From Oscillospiraceae bacterium (lineage in GTDB: Bacteria; Bacillota; Clostridia; Oscillospirales; Oscillospiraceae), in contig JAJBVW010000001.1 in NCBI GenBank assembly GCA_020866945.1, positions 1 to 24,410 of the forward strand: a DNA stretch of 24,410 nt. The letters run 5' to 3'. Each line of letters begins with the position of its first letter. The first letter of the stretch is position 1. Shown in pieces: positions 9,265-16,635 of this stretch. The notes beneath the pieces were generated by a model. It saw only the letters and a program-made list of their open reading frames with translations, was not told the origin of the DNA and did no database searches. Position numbers and translations under genes: made by a program.

Positions 9265-11091
9265 TTAGCCGCCAGTGGTATTCCAAAGTCTGGCAATTAT
9301 CGTAGTAGGATTCCAGTACTGATACAGCATTTGACCATCATAGCCGCCCACGTCAGAGGTTGCAAAGAATGTGATTTCCTCCACAGGAGAAATCACCAAG
9401 CCGTAGTGATTCTCTGCAACATATAGATCCAGCGCCTGCGCTGCTTCCTCTGCTTCAGCAATGGTAGAAGCATTCTGCAAGGCATCCACATAAGTATCAC
9501 ATGTATCCTCAAAGCCCAGCCGATAATTGAACAGGCCTGAACGCCAAGTGGCCAAGCAATAGCTCATATCAATCAGCCCAAATTCACTGGTGCAAATATA
9601 CTCACAGTTGTCTACGTTACAAACCAAGGAGCTGACCTCTGCCGCAGTACTGGTCGGAACCAGCGTCAGTGTTACGCCAACCTGAGAAAGATAATCCTGT
9701 ACAAGCATCAGTAACTCATCTCGGGAGGAGGGATAATACGCCAGCTGAATTTCAAATCCGTCTCCATAGCCAGCCTCCTCCAGCAGTTCCATGGCAAGCT
9801 CGGGATCATAGGTGGTGTACTCTGCCAGTAATTCTTCGCTCCATTCATCAGCGGAACTGTAGCCTGACATGGCTTTACCGAAAACACTGACAATATCCCA
9901 GTCACCGTCTTCAATATCATAGTACCCCTCTGCGATCTCCTCCAAGTTAATCGCATACTGCAGCGCCTTTCTTACCTCAAGGCTTTGCAGCGGCTCAATC
10001 CACTGGTTCAGCACAATAATCTGACTGGTGTTGTCCAATGTCCACTCATTATACTCGGATTCATCCAACGAAGCTCGAATCTGTGCCTGCTCAGAGAAGT
10101 CAAACACGTTGGAGTTTGCACAAATCAGGTCTATTTCGCTGGCCAGGAACTCTGCCTCAAGTGTTGCGTTGTCTTCGACCCAGTAGAAGGTAAAGCCATC
10201 CAAATAAGGAAGTTTATTCTCGGGATACCGCTCGTCATAACCGTAGTAATTTTCATTTTTAACATAGGTCATGCTGCTGCCCTCAACGCAGTCAGACAGA
10301 ATAAACGGGCCAGTACCACAAGCATAGTGCCAATCGTTCTTCTGATCATCTGTCAGTTCATCCCACTCTGGCCCAATGATATTAACAAAGGCAGTCATTA
10401 GGCTCTGGATTGCTATATCGCTATCGCTGGCCGTGTTGAGGTTAAATATAACAGTGTAGTCTCCATCAGTCTCAACAGAGTCCAGCATAGTAAGCGTAGA
10501 CTGCCAATCAACAACACCAGCCTCCAGTGTCGGTGCACCATCCCAGCCGAAAAGTCTGTCATAGCTGTACTTGACGTCCGCAGCCGTCAGCTCACGACCA
10601 CCATAGTAATCATACTCCTCATCAAGCGTTTGAAAATAGATGCCTTCGTGAATCTGTACAGTCAAAGTCATCGTCATCGCATCTTCGTCTATTTCCCAGC
10701 TCTCAGCAATCTGCCCCATGATGTTATCATCCGTCAGGTTTAGGTAGAGATAGGCGTCATCCTCATCTGTCCAGTCAGCCACCCAAAGTGATTCATACAT
10801 CACCAAATAATTGCAGATAGAGATTGTAGCTGGTTCATATCCAGGATATGCACCCAAGCTTGAGCAATAAATATTGAGTGTCCCACCATAAACTGGCTCA
10901 CTGCTACTTATGGTTTCCTCAGCAGATTCAGTTTCTGTGTTTTCTTCTTTGTCGTCTGCAGTGTTGGTTGCAACACTAGTGTCCTCCGTATCACTGGAGG
11001 AGGCGGTACTCCCACAACTACAAAGGCTGAGCAGCATACAAAATGCCAACATCAATAAAATTACTCGAAACCACGTTTTTGTCTTCTTCAT
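9265..11091 (-). CDS. Solute-binding lipoprotein of Opp/Dpp-type ABC importer (SBP family 5)
   Basis: 608 aa from the ATG at 11091, preceded by a strong AAAGGAGG site 7 bases away. A start ten codons upstream has no comparable site. The N-terminus MKKTKTWFRVILLMLAF, then LLSLCSC, is a lipoprotein signal peptide with a lipobox, so the protein should be anchored outside the membrane. An acidic Ser/Thr/Glu-rich linker (about 28-60) follows, then the family-5 opening VYGGTLNIY. Internal segments ELTAADVKYSYDRLFGWDG, ACGTGPFILSDC and YDPELAMELLEEAGYGDGF match conserved blocks of DppA/OppA/NikA relatives. At about 600 residues it is longer than DppA (about 535), partly because of the linker. It delivers the ligand to the permease pair encoded downstream. 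The family binds peptides, nickel chelates, sugars and plant-derived compounds, so the ligand is open. Confidence 0.93.
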   Translation of the reverse strand: MKKTKTWFRVILLMLAFCMLLSLCSCGSTASSSDTEDTSVATNTADDKEENTETESAEETISSSEPVYGGTLNIYCSSLGAYPGYEPATISICNYLVMYESLWVADWTDEDDAYLYLNLTDDNIMGQIAESWEIDEDAMTMTLTVQIHEGIYFQTLDEEYDYYGGRELTAADVKYSYDRLFGWDGAPTLEAGVVDWQSTLTMLDSVETDGDYTVIFNLNTASDSDIAIQSLMTAFVNIIGPEWDELTDDQKNDWHYACGTGPFILSDCVEGSSMTYVKNENYYGYDERYPENKLPYLDGFTFYWVEDNATLEAEFLASEIDLICANSNVFDFSEQAQIRASLDESEYNEWTLDNTSQIIVLNQWIEPLQSLEVRKALQYAINLEEIAEGYYDIEDGDWDIVSVFGKAMSGYSSADEWSEELLAEYTTYDPELAMELLEEAGYGDGFEIQLAYYPSSRDELLMLVQDYLSQVGVTLTLVPTSTAAEVSSLVCNVDNCEYICTSEFGLIDMSYCLATWRSGLFNYRLGFEDTCDTYVDALQNASTIAEAEEAAQALDLYVAENHYGLVISPVEEITFFATSDVGGYDGQMLYQYWNPTTIIARLWNTTGG

Positions 11092-11174
11092 TTTTGTTCC
11101 TCCTTTAATAAGAACAGTCAAACAAATTGTTTTAATTAACCATACCTGCTAAAGCTATCCCCGGACAGTGGCTG

Positions 11175-11936
11175 CTATATCAGCATATCTTGGGAGAAAG
11201 TCTGCCCTGTCATACCAGGCGACTGAATGACCTTCAAGAGCAGATCCATAAATTCATCCGGCGACTCAGTAGACATTTTCGGCTCACCGAAGTGTAGCGC
11301 GCGTTCCATCTCCTTGGGCATTTCCATCGGTTCGAGCTGAGGGTCAGGGGGATATGCAAGCGGCGCGCTAATGATAGTATTAAACCGAACATTCTGAGGT
11401 GCATACGTCTTCGCCAGTGACTTCGTAAACGCTCTGTACAAATCAACCTCAAAGCTAAAATCACGCTCTCCCTCTTCCCATGGCGGAGCCATGCAGGCAA
11501 CAACATTGATAAACTGGCCGCCACCATTTCTGGCCATATACTCTGCCGCCGTTTTTGCGCAGTTGAGCATAGTTAGAATATGCATATCAAGCAATTCCTT
11601 ATACTGTTCAAATGTGTAGCTTGGCAGACGCCCGCCATCGACAATACCGTCATTATTGATGTACGCAACCATTCTGCCACCAAAAACGGCCTCAGCATCA
11701 TTTACGATTTGTTGGGCGTTTTCGTATACAGCCGGGTCACCGCTATCGTATGCGAACTTGACTCCCAGCGCTGCACACTCGTCAATCAAAATGTCACCGC
11801 GGTAGTTGTGCGCGCTATCCGCCGTATTAGCGAATACGTTATACCCTTCCTTTGCCACTTTCAGGCTGATATTGCGCCCTGCACCACTTACGCCACCACG
11901 TACAAGTACAAATTCGTCTTTGGTCAATTTTTCCAT
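11175..11936 (-). CDS. Short-chain dehydrogenase/reductase-like protein lacking the classical catalytic triad
   Basis: 253 aa from the ATG at 11936, with an AAAGG site about 8 bases upstream. A longer frame to 12002 adds 22 unconserved residues. The Rossmann glycine motif is present but altered: RGGVSGAG in place of TGxxxGIG. The NNAG block reads INNDGIV. In the catalytic region, strand beta-5 reads INVVACMAP where classical SDRs have INxSS. Aligning FTKSLAKTYA with the usual LTKSLAKEYA puts Phe and Val where the catalytic Tyr and Lys should be. A Tyr in LYRAFTK is displaced by seven residues. The C-terminal part MTGQTFSQDMLI matches the usual SDR ending ITGQxxxVDGG only in part. It is probably the first gene of the array, 83 bp ahead of the binding protein. 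It may bind a nucleotide or ligand without classical catalysis, which is inference. Confidence 0.82.
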   Translation of the reverse strand: MEKLTKDEFVLVRGGVSGAGRNISLKVAKEGYNVFANTADSAHNYRGDILIDECAALGVKFAYDSGDPAVYENAQQIVNDAEAVFGGRMVAYINNDGIVDGGRLPSYTFEQYKELLDMHILTMLNCAKTAAEYMARNGGGQFINVVACMAPPWEEGERDFSFEVDLYRAFTKSLAKTYAPQNVRFNTIISAPLAYPPDPQLEPMEMPKEMERALHFGEPKMSTESPDEFMDLLLKVIQSPGMTGQTFSQDMLI

Positions 11937-12083
11937 AGTCACTACCTTTCTGCCTACGTCCCACCCTGCAGTGGCAGGAACTTTGTACAATCTTCCTTTC
12001 ATTTTCTACCACGATCTCGAGAATAGGTAATCCAATGTCACTCATCGGTGCCTAACGTGTCACATTTGGCCTTCCTGCATAAA

Positions 12084-12113
12084 ATATTAACAAAATAATC
12101 ACATGTAAGTCAA
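12084..12113 (-). promoter_or_regulatory. Possible promoter for the ABC/OYE array
   Basis: On the minus strand TTGACT (12108-12113) is followed 18 bases later by TAATAT (12084-12089), a fair sigma-A-type pair. The leader to the ATG at 11936 would be about 140 bases. No other gene lies between this and the array. The spacing and -10 are imperfect, so this is a candidate only. The rest of 11,937-12,226 is AT-rich and shows no gene. Confidence 0.45.
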
Positions 12114-12226
12114 CAGGGAATAGTCATTTTGCCTATCGAATAGCTGAATAGCACTATCGTTTTTAGTTATATTATTGTATTAACAATCCTCTATGACAAG
12201 CAATCTAGAGCTATGTACATTCCTCC

Positions 12227-12634
12227 AACTTCACTGAAGAGAAACATTTCCTCCGCCCTGGCGTGCCGGTTTCTTTTCGGAACGAGCATCTGTTGCTCCA
12301 TACTGGCAAGAAAATGAACAATCCTCTCCATGCAGTCGAAAATATTCCTACAAAGGAAGATGGGCTTGCTTTTATCGCCTGGTATATTCATTCCCTCGAG
12401 CACCCTCATGTGGAGATCCTCATGAATACCAAGACGAAGCCCCTGGAAGGTTTGGAATATGACGCATTGATCGTCGCCACAGGTTCGCTGCAAAAACTGT
12501 TTAGCCTGGGCAATAGCATTCCTGTCATCAGCATGAAAAAACCACTCTGCATCCGATATCACGGTGAAGAGTGGGGCGCACCTGAGAATTCTGATCAGAA
12601 GCTCTATGAACTTTGGATTTTAAAATCCTTTTAA
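12227..12634 (+). pseudogene. Decayed fragment of an OYE-type reductase C-terminal FAD/NAD(P) domain
   Basis: The plus-strand frame from about 12263 encodes a 123-residue stretch. It includes KKMNNPLHAVENIPTKEDG, then LEHPHVEILMNT and YDALIVATGS. This follows the order in FadH/BaiCD-type proteins: a GGxL segment after the FAD motif, then gVeV.LNT, then yDalIvAtGs. Neither the TIM barrel, the Fe-S segment nor the first GxGxxG precedes it, and the frame ends soon after VATGS without the second dinucleotide motif. No ribosome site supports the GTG at 12263. It is read as a remnant of another OYE gene facing away from the intact cluster. The left limit is approximate. Confidence 0.55.
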
Positions 12635-13186
12635 ACTGAGTTTGTCCTAGGAGTGCATCCTGAACAGACGGAAGAATTTCTGCACTGCTTTTAATAAAAG
12701 TCAATATTATCAAGGTTTGAATCTATGACGAGGAGAAGTGCTAGGAGTTACTAAACTATTCTGGTATCGTTCGCAACCGACGTAAGGGCACAAAGCTGTC
12801 AATAACAGCATCCTTTCCAAGGAGATCCAGCCGGAGTTTGGTTCCTCCGATGCATATCCTTTGTCTCTACCAACAGCAAGCCCATTGTGGAGAATCATCA
12901 CGTCCGTACCACCTCTCAACTCTCTGATGTTGTCTCGAAGGATTTGAACAAACGCGGTATAAACGTTATCGACTCCACGACCATCCATTCATATCTCCAA
13001 TCCATCAGCATCCTGAACGTGCATAGGGAAGAATGTGAGCTGTATCCTCGAAAAAAGTCTGTCATGAGCTAACCAATCCTGGTAGTACCCTAGAGCCTGA
13101 CAGTACACCCTTCTGGTTGTTTTTGTCACAGTTGCTTCTAAACAGGGAGGTAGCAAATTCACCGGGCCGAAAAAATGTATATAACC

Positions 13187-13222
13187 AGGGAGCGCTGCAG
13201 TTTTCATGCTGCAGCGCTCCCT
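13187..13222. repeat. Perfect 14-bp inverted repeat (hairpin)
   Basis: Arms at 13187-13200 and 13209-13222 are exact complements around an 8-base loop. There is no immediate T-tract on either strand, so it is at best a weak terminator. It could instead be a mobile-element end or a protein-binding site. Confidence 0.7.
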
Positions 13223-13230
13223 ATTCTACC

Positions 13231-13266
13231 TCATAGTCAAGCAAATCGGCAAATACTTGACTATGA
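13231..13266. repeat. Perfect 11-bp inverted repeat
   Basis: Arms at 13231-13241 and 13256-13266 are exact complements separated by 14 bases. It starts only 8 bases after the preceding hairpin. The arms are AT-balanced and the structure has no T-tract, so a binding site or recombination site is more likely than a terminator. Confidence 0.65.
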
Positions 13267-13652
13267 AGTCACGTTTCCTGGCTGAAATCTGTTAGACTAA
13301 GATCACAAAAACTTATGGTACTTTCACCGGCTACGTTATGCCGTCAACATGGTCTGGCGGCCAGGGTGCCGTGAGGGGCCCCAAGCCCAGCACGGTGCCC
13401 AGAATGCCCCGCCCTGGGAGGCTTGCCTCCCAGGGAACCCCCGTGTACCTAACCAGGGGGGTAACCATTACTTCTACTGCTTCTCGTTCTCTTTTGAATC
13501 TGCTCTTTCAACTGTGGAATATAATCCTTCTCACCTGTGAAAAGACAATTCCAAAAATATGGTTTAGAATAGAACTATAAGCAAAAGTCAGCGTCTCCTA
13601 TACATTCGTCTGCATCCTAAACTGACAACAACTACCCCGGAGGTATTTACAT

Positions 13653-13844
13653 ATGACGTACAAATCCATTGAAGACATTCCCGTCCTCCTCTCCATCGAG
13701 GAGCTTCAGGACATTCTGAGTATTGGCCGTACCAAGGCCTACGAACTGATTCGCTCCGGCCAAATCCGCAGTATCCGCATTGGCCATCTGGTAAGGATCG
13801 CCAAATCTGACCTTCTCACTTATCTGGAAGACCAGTCCAGTTGA
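13653..13844 (+). CDS. xis: Excisionase-family DNA-binding protein
   Basis: 63-aa protein with the single winged-helix fold of small excisionases (MerR-like HTH_17 group). The recognisable stretch is LLSIEELQDILSIGRTKAYE, then LIRSGQIRSIRIGHLVRI, then a short Ser/Leu-rich tail. Its length is typical for Tn916-like Xis. A GGAGGT site lies 8 bases before the ATG. It sits just upstream of the tyrosine integrase and reads the same way, the usual arrangement in which Xis biases the integrase toward excision. The gap to the integrase carries a 12-bp inverted repeat. Confidence 0.88.
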   Translation: MTYKSIEDIPVLLSIEELQDILSIGRTKAYELIRSGQIRSIRIGHLVRIAKSDLLTYLEDQSS

Positions 13845-13849
13845 CCTAC

Positions 13850-13898
13850 TGCCATGCAGGATGTTATACTATATCCATAGTGTGATTCCTGCATGGCA
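13850..13898. repeat. 12-bp perfect inverted repeat between excisionase and integrase
   Basis: Arms 13850-13861 and 13887-13898 are exact complements with a 25-base spacer. They fill the gap between the xis stop and the integrase ribosome site. With such a long spacer and no T-tract it looks more like a dimeric protein-binding site, or a long-loop hairpin in the int leader, than a terminator. Confidence 0.75.
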
Positions 13899-13918
13899 AA
13901 GAAAGGAGTGTGACCATA

Positions 13919-15097
13919 TTGTCACGCAGGAAATCTAAACGCGCCCCTAACGGTTCCGGCTCTATCCGCCGCAAGGGAAATTCCTGGGAAGCTCGCTTCA
14001 CTGTCGGCACGGACGAAAACGGTCGTCAGATTCAGCGTTCCATATCCGCCCCAACGCAGGCCGAGGCCCAGAAGATACTCACAGAAAACCTCCATCTGGT
14101 CAATACTGGCACATACATTTCACCCTCGAGGATGACCGTAGCAGCGTGGCTCCGCGAATGGGAGTCAACTTACCTCGTTGGAGTAAAGACCGCTACAGTA
14201 AAGTCATATCAGGATCATATCCGGCTGAACATCAACCCGTACATCGGAGGCATTAGACTTCAGAGGTTGGCCCCCGATATGCTGCAAAAGATGTTCGTTG
14301 CCTTGCTCCGGGACAAAGGGCTCTCTCCTAAGACCATCAAAAATATACACGGCGTACTTCACCGCGCACTTGAGCAAGCGATCATCGTAGGATACATTCA
14401 CACAAATTCTCTCAATGGCGTACAGTTGCCCCGTATCGAGAAAAAGGAAGCTAACGCCATGGAGGATGACGCACTGCACCGCTTGCTGGAGGCCTCATCG
14501 GGAAGCCCCTATGAACACATCATCTTCGTGACAGCCTTCACCGGCCTTCGGGAAAGCGAGGTCTTGGGCCTGACCTGGGACTGCGTTGATTTTGAGAAGA
14601 ACACCTTATATATCAACAAGCAACACCACAAGGACAAGCTCTCTGGCGAGTATTGTTTCAGCTCCCTGAAGAACGACAAGGCACGAAAGCTCAATGTCGC
14701 GCCGTCTGTAATGGCCGTTATCATGGCTGAACAGGAAAAACAAAACAGTTGGCAGCAGACTCTTGGCACAGCGTTCAGTAACGACAAAAACCTGGTGTTC
14801 ACCACGGAGACGGGCCGTTATATCAGCAACCAGACGCTCTATTGCGCTTACAGGAAGATACTGAAAAAGGCTGGTCTGGAGGGTTTCAACTTCCACTCTT
14901 TACGGCACACATACGCATCCAACAGTCTCCTCGCCGGAGATGACATAAAGACCGTACAGGAGAACCTTGGCCACCACACCGCTTCGTTCACGCTGGAGAA
15001 GTATGGTCACGCGACAGATGAGATGAAAGCAGCCAGTGCAGAACGTATGGAGGAGTTCACCCAAAACTTCACCAATGATGTATTCTATCAGGGGTAG
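13919..15097 (+). CDS. int: Tyrosine recombinase/integrase, Tn916-Int-like
   Basis: About 392 aa. The TTG at 13919 is preferred because the GAAAGGAG site ends 10 bases before it. The GTG at 13910 sits only 1 base after that site. The N-terminus GSGSIRRKGNSWEARFTVG is the arm-binding (AP2-like) domain. A SAM-like core-binding domain follows (about 70-160), then the catalytic domain. Numbered from the TTG, the catalytic residues are R211 (TGLRESE), H326 and R329 (HSLRHTY), H352 (LGHHTA) and nucleophile Y362 (EKYGH). All are present, so the enzyme should be active. It carries out integration and excision of a mobile element. No duplicated att core could be located by eye, so element ends are not defined. 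Confidence 0.93.
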   Translation: MSRRKSKRAPNGSGSIRRKGNSWEARFTVGTDENGRQIQRSISAPTQAEAQKILTENLHLVNTGTYISPSRMTVAAWLREWESTYLVGVKTATVKSYQDHIRLNINPYIGGIRLQRLAPDMLQKMFVALLRDKGLSPKTIKNIHGVLHRALEQAIIVGYIHTNSLNGVQLPRIEKKEANAMEDDALHRLLEASSGSPYEHIIFVTAFTGLRESEVLGLTWDCVDFEKNTLYINKQHHKDKLSGEYCFSSLKNDKARKLNVAPSVMAVIMAEQEKQNSWQQTLGTAFSNDKNLVFTTETGRYISNQTLYCAYRKILKKAGLEGFNFHSLRHTYASNSLLAGDDIKTVQENLGHHTASFTLEKYGHATDEMKAASAERMEEFTQNFTNDVFYQG

Positions 15098-15170
15098 ATT
15101 CACCTGCCCAGAAAACACATCATGACTGAAGCTCAGCTGCAAACAAATTCGACTGTGAAAGGAGCTTCAT

Positions 15171-15524
15171 GTGGACATCACTTACACAAAATGTGGGGAC
15201 TGCTATCTCTCCGACATCGCACTCTCAGACACCACGCATTACCACATCGGCAAGTATGGCCGGATGCGGCGAGTATTTCTCCAAGAGCATCGACCTATTC
15301 AGTACAACAACCTGGTGCTGACGGAGAAACTGTTCCCCCACCTGGCAGAGTTCGACGACGCCTGCCATCAGCGGCTGGAGGTCATGATCCCCGCTACAGC
15401 TGAGTTAGAGGGCGTGACTGCCGCTCTGAAAAGGGCCGACCAGATGGAATGGGTACGCCGCATGAACAGCATCAAAGCCAGGGCCGAGGAGATTATACTG
15501 GCTGAGCTAGTGCATGCTGATTGA
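15171..15524 (+). CDS. tnpV: TnpV-family transposon-encoded protein
   Basis: 117-aa protein with the conserved TnpV pattern. It starts MDITYTKCGDCYLSD, has IGKYGRMRRVFLQEHRP near the middle, LFPHLAEFDDACHQRLE, and ends in DQMEWVRRMNSIKARAEEI. The start is GTG with an AAAGGAG site 6 bases upstream. TnpV is a small protein found on Tn4451/Tn4453-like elements and related clostridial islands. Its biochemical role is not established. It lies 73 bp after the integrase and reads the same way. The length is normal, so it appears intact. Confidence 0.88.
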   Translation: MDITYTKCGDCYLSDIALSDTTHYHIGKYGRMRRVFLQEHRPIQYNNLVLTEKLFPHLAEFDDACHQRLEVMIPATAELEGVTAALKRADQMEWVRRMNSIKARAEEIILAELVHAD

Positions 15525-15606
15525 AAGATTGGATCAAAAAGCAAGGGTAGTAGTAAGTCCTGAAAATGAGGATTTACTAACACAAGGCACAGAGTTATTC
15601 GCGCGT

Positions 15607-15641
15607 GGGTTTCGAGTTATGATTTTCATAACTTGAAACCC
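15607..15641. repeat. 16-bp near-perfect inverted repeat
   Basis: Arms 15607-15622 and 15626-15641 are complementary with one mismatch around a 3-base loop. It lies 83 bp after tnpV and is followed by GTTTCG, not a T-tract. It may be an element end, an origin-like hairpin or a relic. Function is unknown. Confidence 0.65.
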
Positions 15642-15672
15642 GTTTCGTGGGTGAACAGATTACGACTAAGGA

Positions 15673-15702
15673 GGCCCTGGACATTTTGTCCAGGGCCGCT
15701 TT
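15673..15702 (+). terminator. Rho-independent terminator after tnpV
   Basis: An 11-bp perfect GC-rich stem (15673-15683 with 15687-15697), a 3-base loop, then GC and TTTT. Its place between tnpV (plus) and the broken XRE gene (minus) fits a plus-strand terminator. Confidence 0.7.
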
Positions 15703-15718
15703 TGTTACTCTTGCGCGC

Positions 15719-16060
15719 CTATTCATCTCCTTGCAGATTATCCATAAATATGTCACTCAGTCCCTGTGTCAACATCCCGGCCCGTACTTGAGTGGTGTCC
15801 AATTCGGGGTAATGATACCGCCAGCGATCATAGTCCTCTTTAGTGATCTCCCCAGTCTCCAGCTTTGCTGCTTGTCACCACCACGCACAGTGCCTCCGCC
15901 AGGCGGTTCGTGATGTCAGCCTTCGGCGTCCTGCTACCGGACTCATACTGTGCCATACGCAGTCGGCATTGCTCTCAGGGAAACCCACTGCCTGTCCCAA
16001 TTGTTTCAGCTTCATGCCCTTCTTCTTGCGGAAAAAGTGTATTCGTTCTCCTATTGCCAT
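15719..16060 (-). pseudogene. Broken XRE-family helix-turn-helix regulator
   Basis: The minus-strand start MAIGERIHFFRKKKGMKLKQ, then LGQAVGFPESNAD, is the N-terminus of an HTH_3 regulator common on clostridial mobile elements. About one base is missing near 15960, and the next frame continues MAQYESGSRTPKADITNRLAEAL. A second frame change near 15,870 leads to GEITKEDYDRWRYHYPELD and a stop at 15719, which resembles the C-terminus of the same family. The usual middle (roughly 70-80 residues) is absent. The gene therefore carries two frame breaks and an internal deletion, so no functional repressor is expected. Family end sequences are recalled, not searched. Confidence 0.75.
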
Positions 16061-16339
16061 TGCTCACTTACACTTCCTTTTAGAGTATGTTCAGTATAGC
16101 GTAATTGCTTATACGAATCAAGGGAACCAACTGAATTTGCTTAAACTTCTCGTAACCAGAGCTTAACCTAAACGTAAATGCGTAGTACAATTAAATTAAC
16201 TAAACGAATATATTTAATATTCGACCAGATAATCCTCCGAACATACATAGCAGGAAAGGAGGCTATGAGGATAGTGAAGGGATTGTTTTTGTTCAGGTGC
16301 AGCGCCAGGCGCTGTACAACGGGAAGTAGGACTGGTCGC

Positions 16340-16537
16340 GTGAATAACAACTTTTGCATGACCCGGCATATCGGGTCAACCACCTATAAGGTGAAGATGA
16401 TCTTAGCGGAGAACGGCAGGGAGACCATGGCAGAGAAGATTTTGCGGATGATGCAAAATGAGGTGTTGGAATCGGCTATAGATCGTGGTATACTGGATTT
16501 GCCACAAGTGAGCTTTCAGTCTGAAAGGAGTGCCTAA
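16340..16537 (+). CDS. tnpW: TnpW-family transposon-encoded protein
   Basis: 65 aa from the GTG at 16340, or 59 aa from the ATG at 16358. TnpW proteins usually carry a short N-terminal lead before the conserved core, so the GTG is preferred. The core reads MTRHIGSTTYKVKM, then ETMAEKILRMMQNE, matching the small TnpW protein encoded before tnpX on Tn4451-like elements. The C-terminus is longer than usual (LESAIDRGILDLPQVSF). The stop overlaps the recombinase start as TAATG, so translation is coupled. Function is not established. The upstream frame to 16178 shows no conservation and is left out. Confidence 0.7.
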   Translation: MNNNFCMTRHIGSTTYKVKMILAENGRETMAEKILRMMQNEVLESAIDRGILDLPQVSFQSERSA

Positions 16538-16635
16538 TGGCTACCAGACAGACGGAAGAAAAAATAACCGCGCTCTATGAGCGCCTCTCCCGCGACGATG
16601 AGACTGCGGGGGACTCGAACTCCATTGTAAATCAA
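16537..16635 (+). pseudogene. tnpX: Truncated TnpX-type large serine recombinase (N-terminal ~32 codons)
   Basis: The frame begins MATRQTEEKITALYERLSRDD, then DSNSIVNQ, the opening of TnpX-like large serine recombinases. ALYxRLS contains the region around the first catalytic Arg, and DSNSIxNQ carries the Ser region. A GAAAGGAG site precedes the ATG. After about codon 32 the homology stops at the shoulder of a terminator hairpin that belongs to the GC-rich neighbour, and the remaining ~500 residues of a normal recombinase are gone. The open frame continues to 17043 only because it runs antisense through the ferredoxin gene. It cannot be active. Confidence 0.85.

Larger units (their letters stand above)
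12635..13652. other. Gene-poor stretch, no recognised coding region
   Basis: About 1 kb with only short frames. Two minus-strand frames (13207-12989 and 12988-12710) abut in the same frame across one stop. They might be a decayed gene, but no family is recognised. Between 13,340 and 13,460 the sequence becomes GC-rich and folds strongly, including a perfect 11-bp stem with a 2-base loop at 13412-13435. Nothing here has a ribosome site with a credible protein. It is probably the border between the ABC/OYE array and the integrase module. Confidence 0.5.

Noticed and set aside
12710..13207. Two abutting minus-strand frames (72 and 92 aa) separated by one stop
   Set aside because: They might be a decayed gene, but no motif, ribosome site or family is recognisable, so no product is assigned.
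13187..13435. Possible CRISPR array
   Set aside because: The repeats here are single hairpins of different sequence with no regular spacing or spacers, and no cas gene is present.
13338..13580. Plus-strand 80-aa frame upstream of xis
   Set aside because: Its sequence comes mostly from hairpin-forming GC-rich DNA, with no ribosome site or family likeness.
13600..15170. tRNA gene or att core beside the integrase
   Set aside because: No cloverleaf or duplicated core sequence could be found by eye on either side, so the attachment site is left unassigned.
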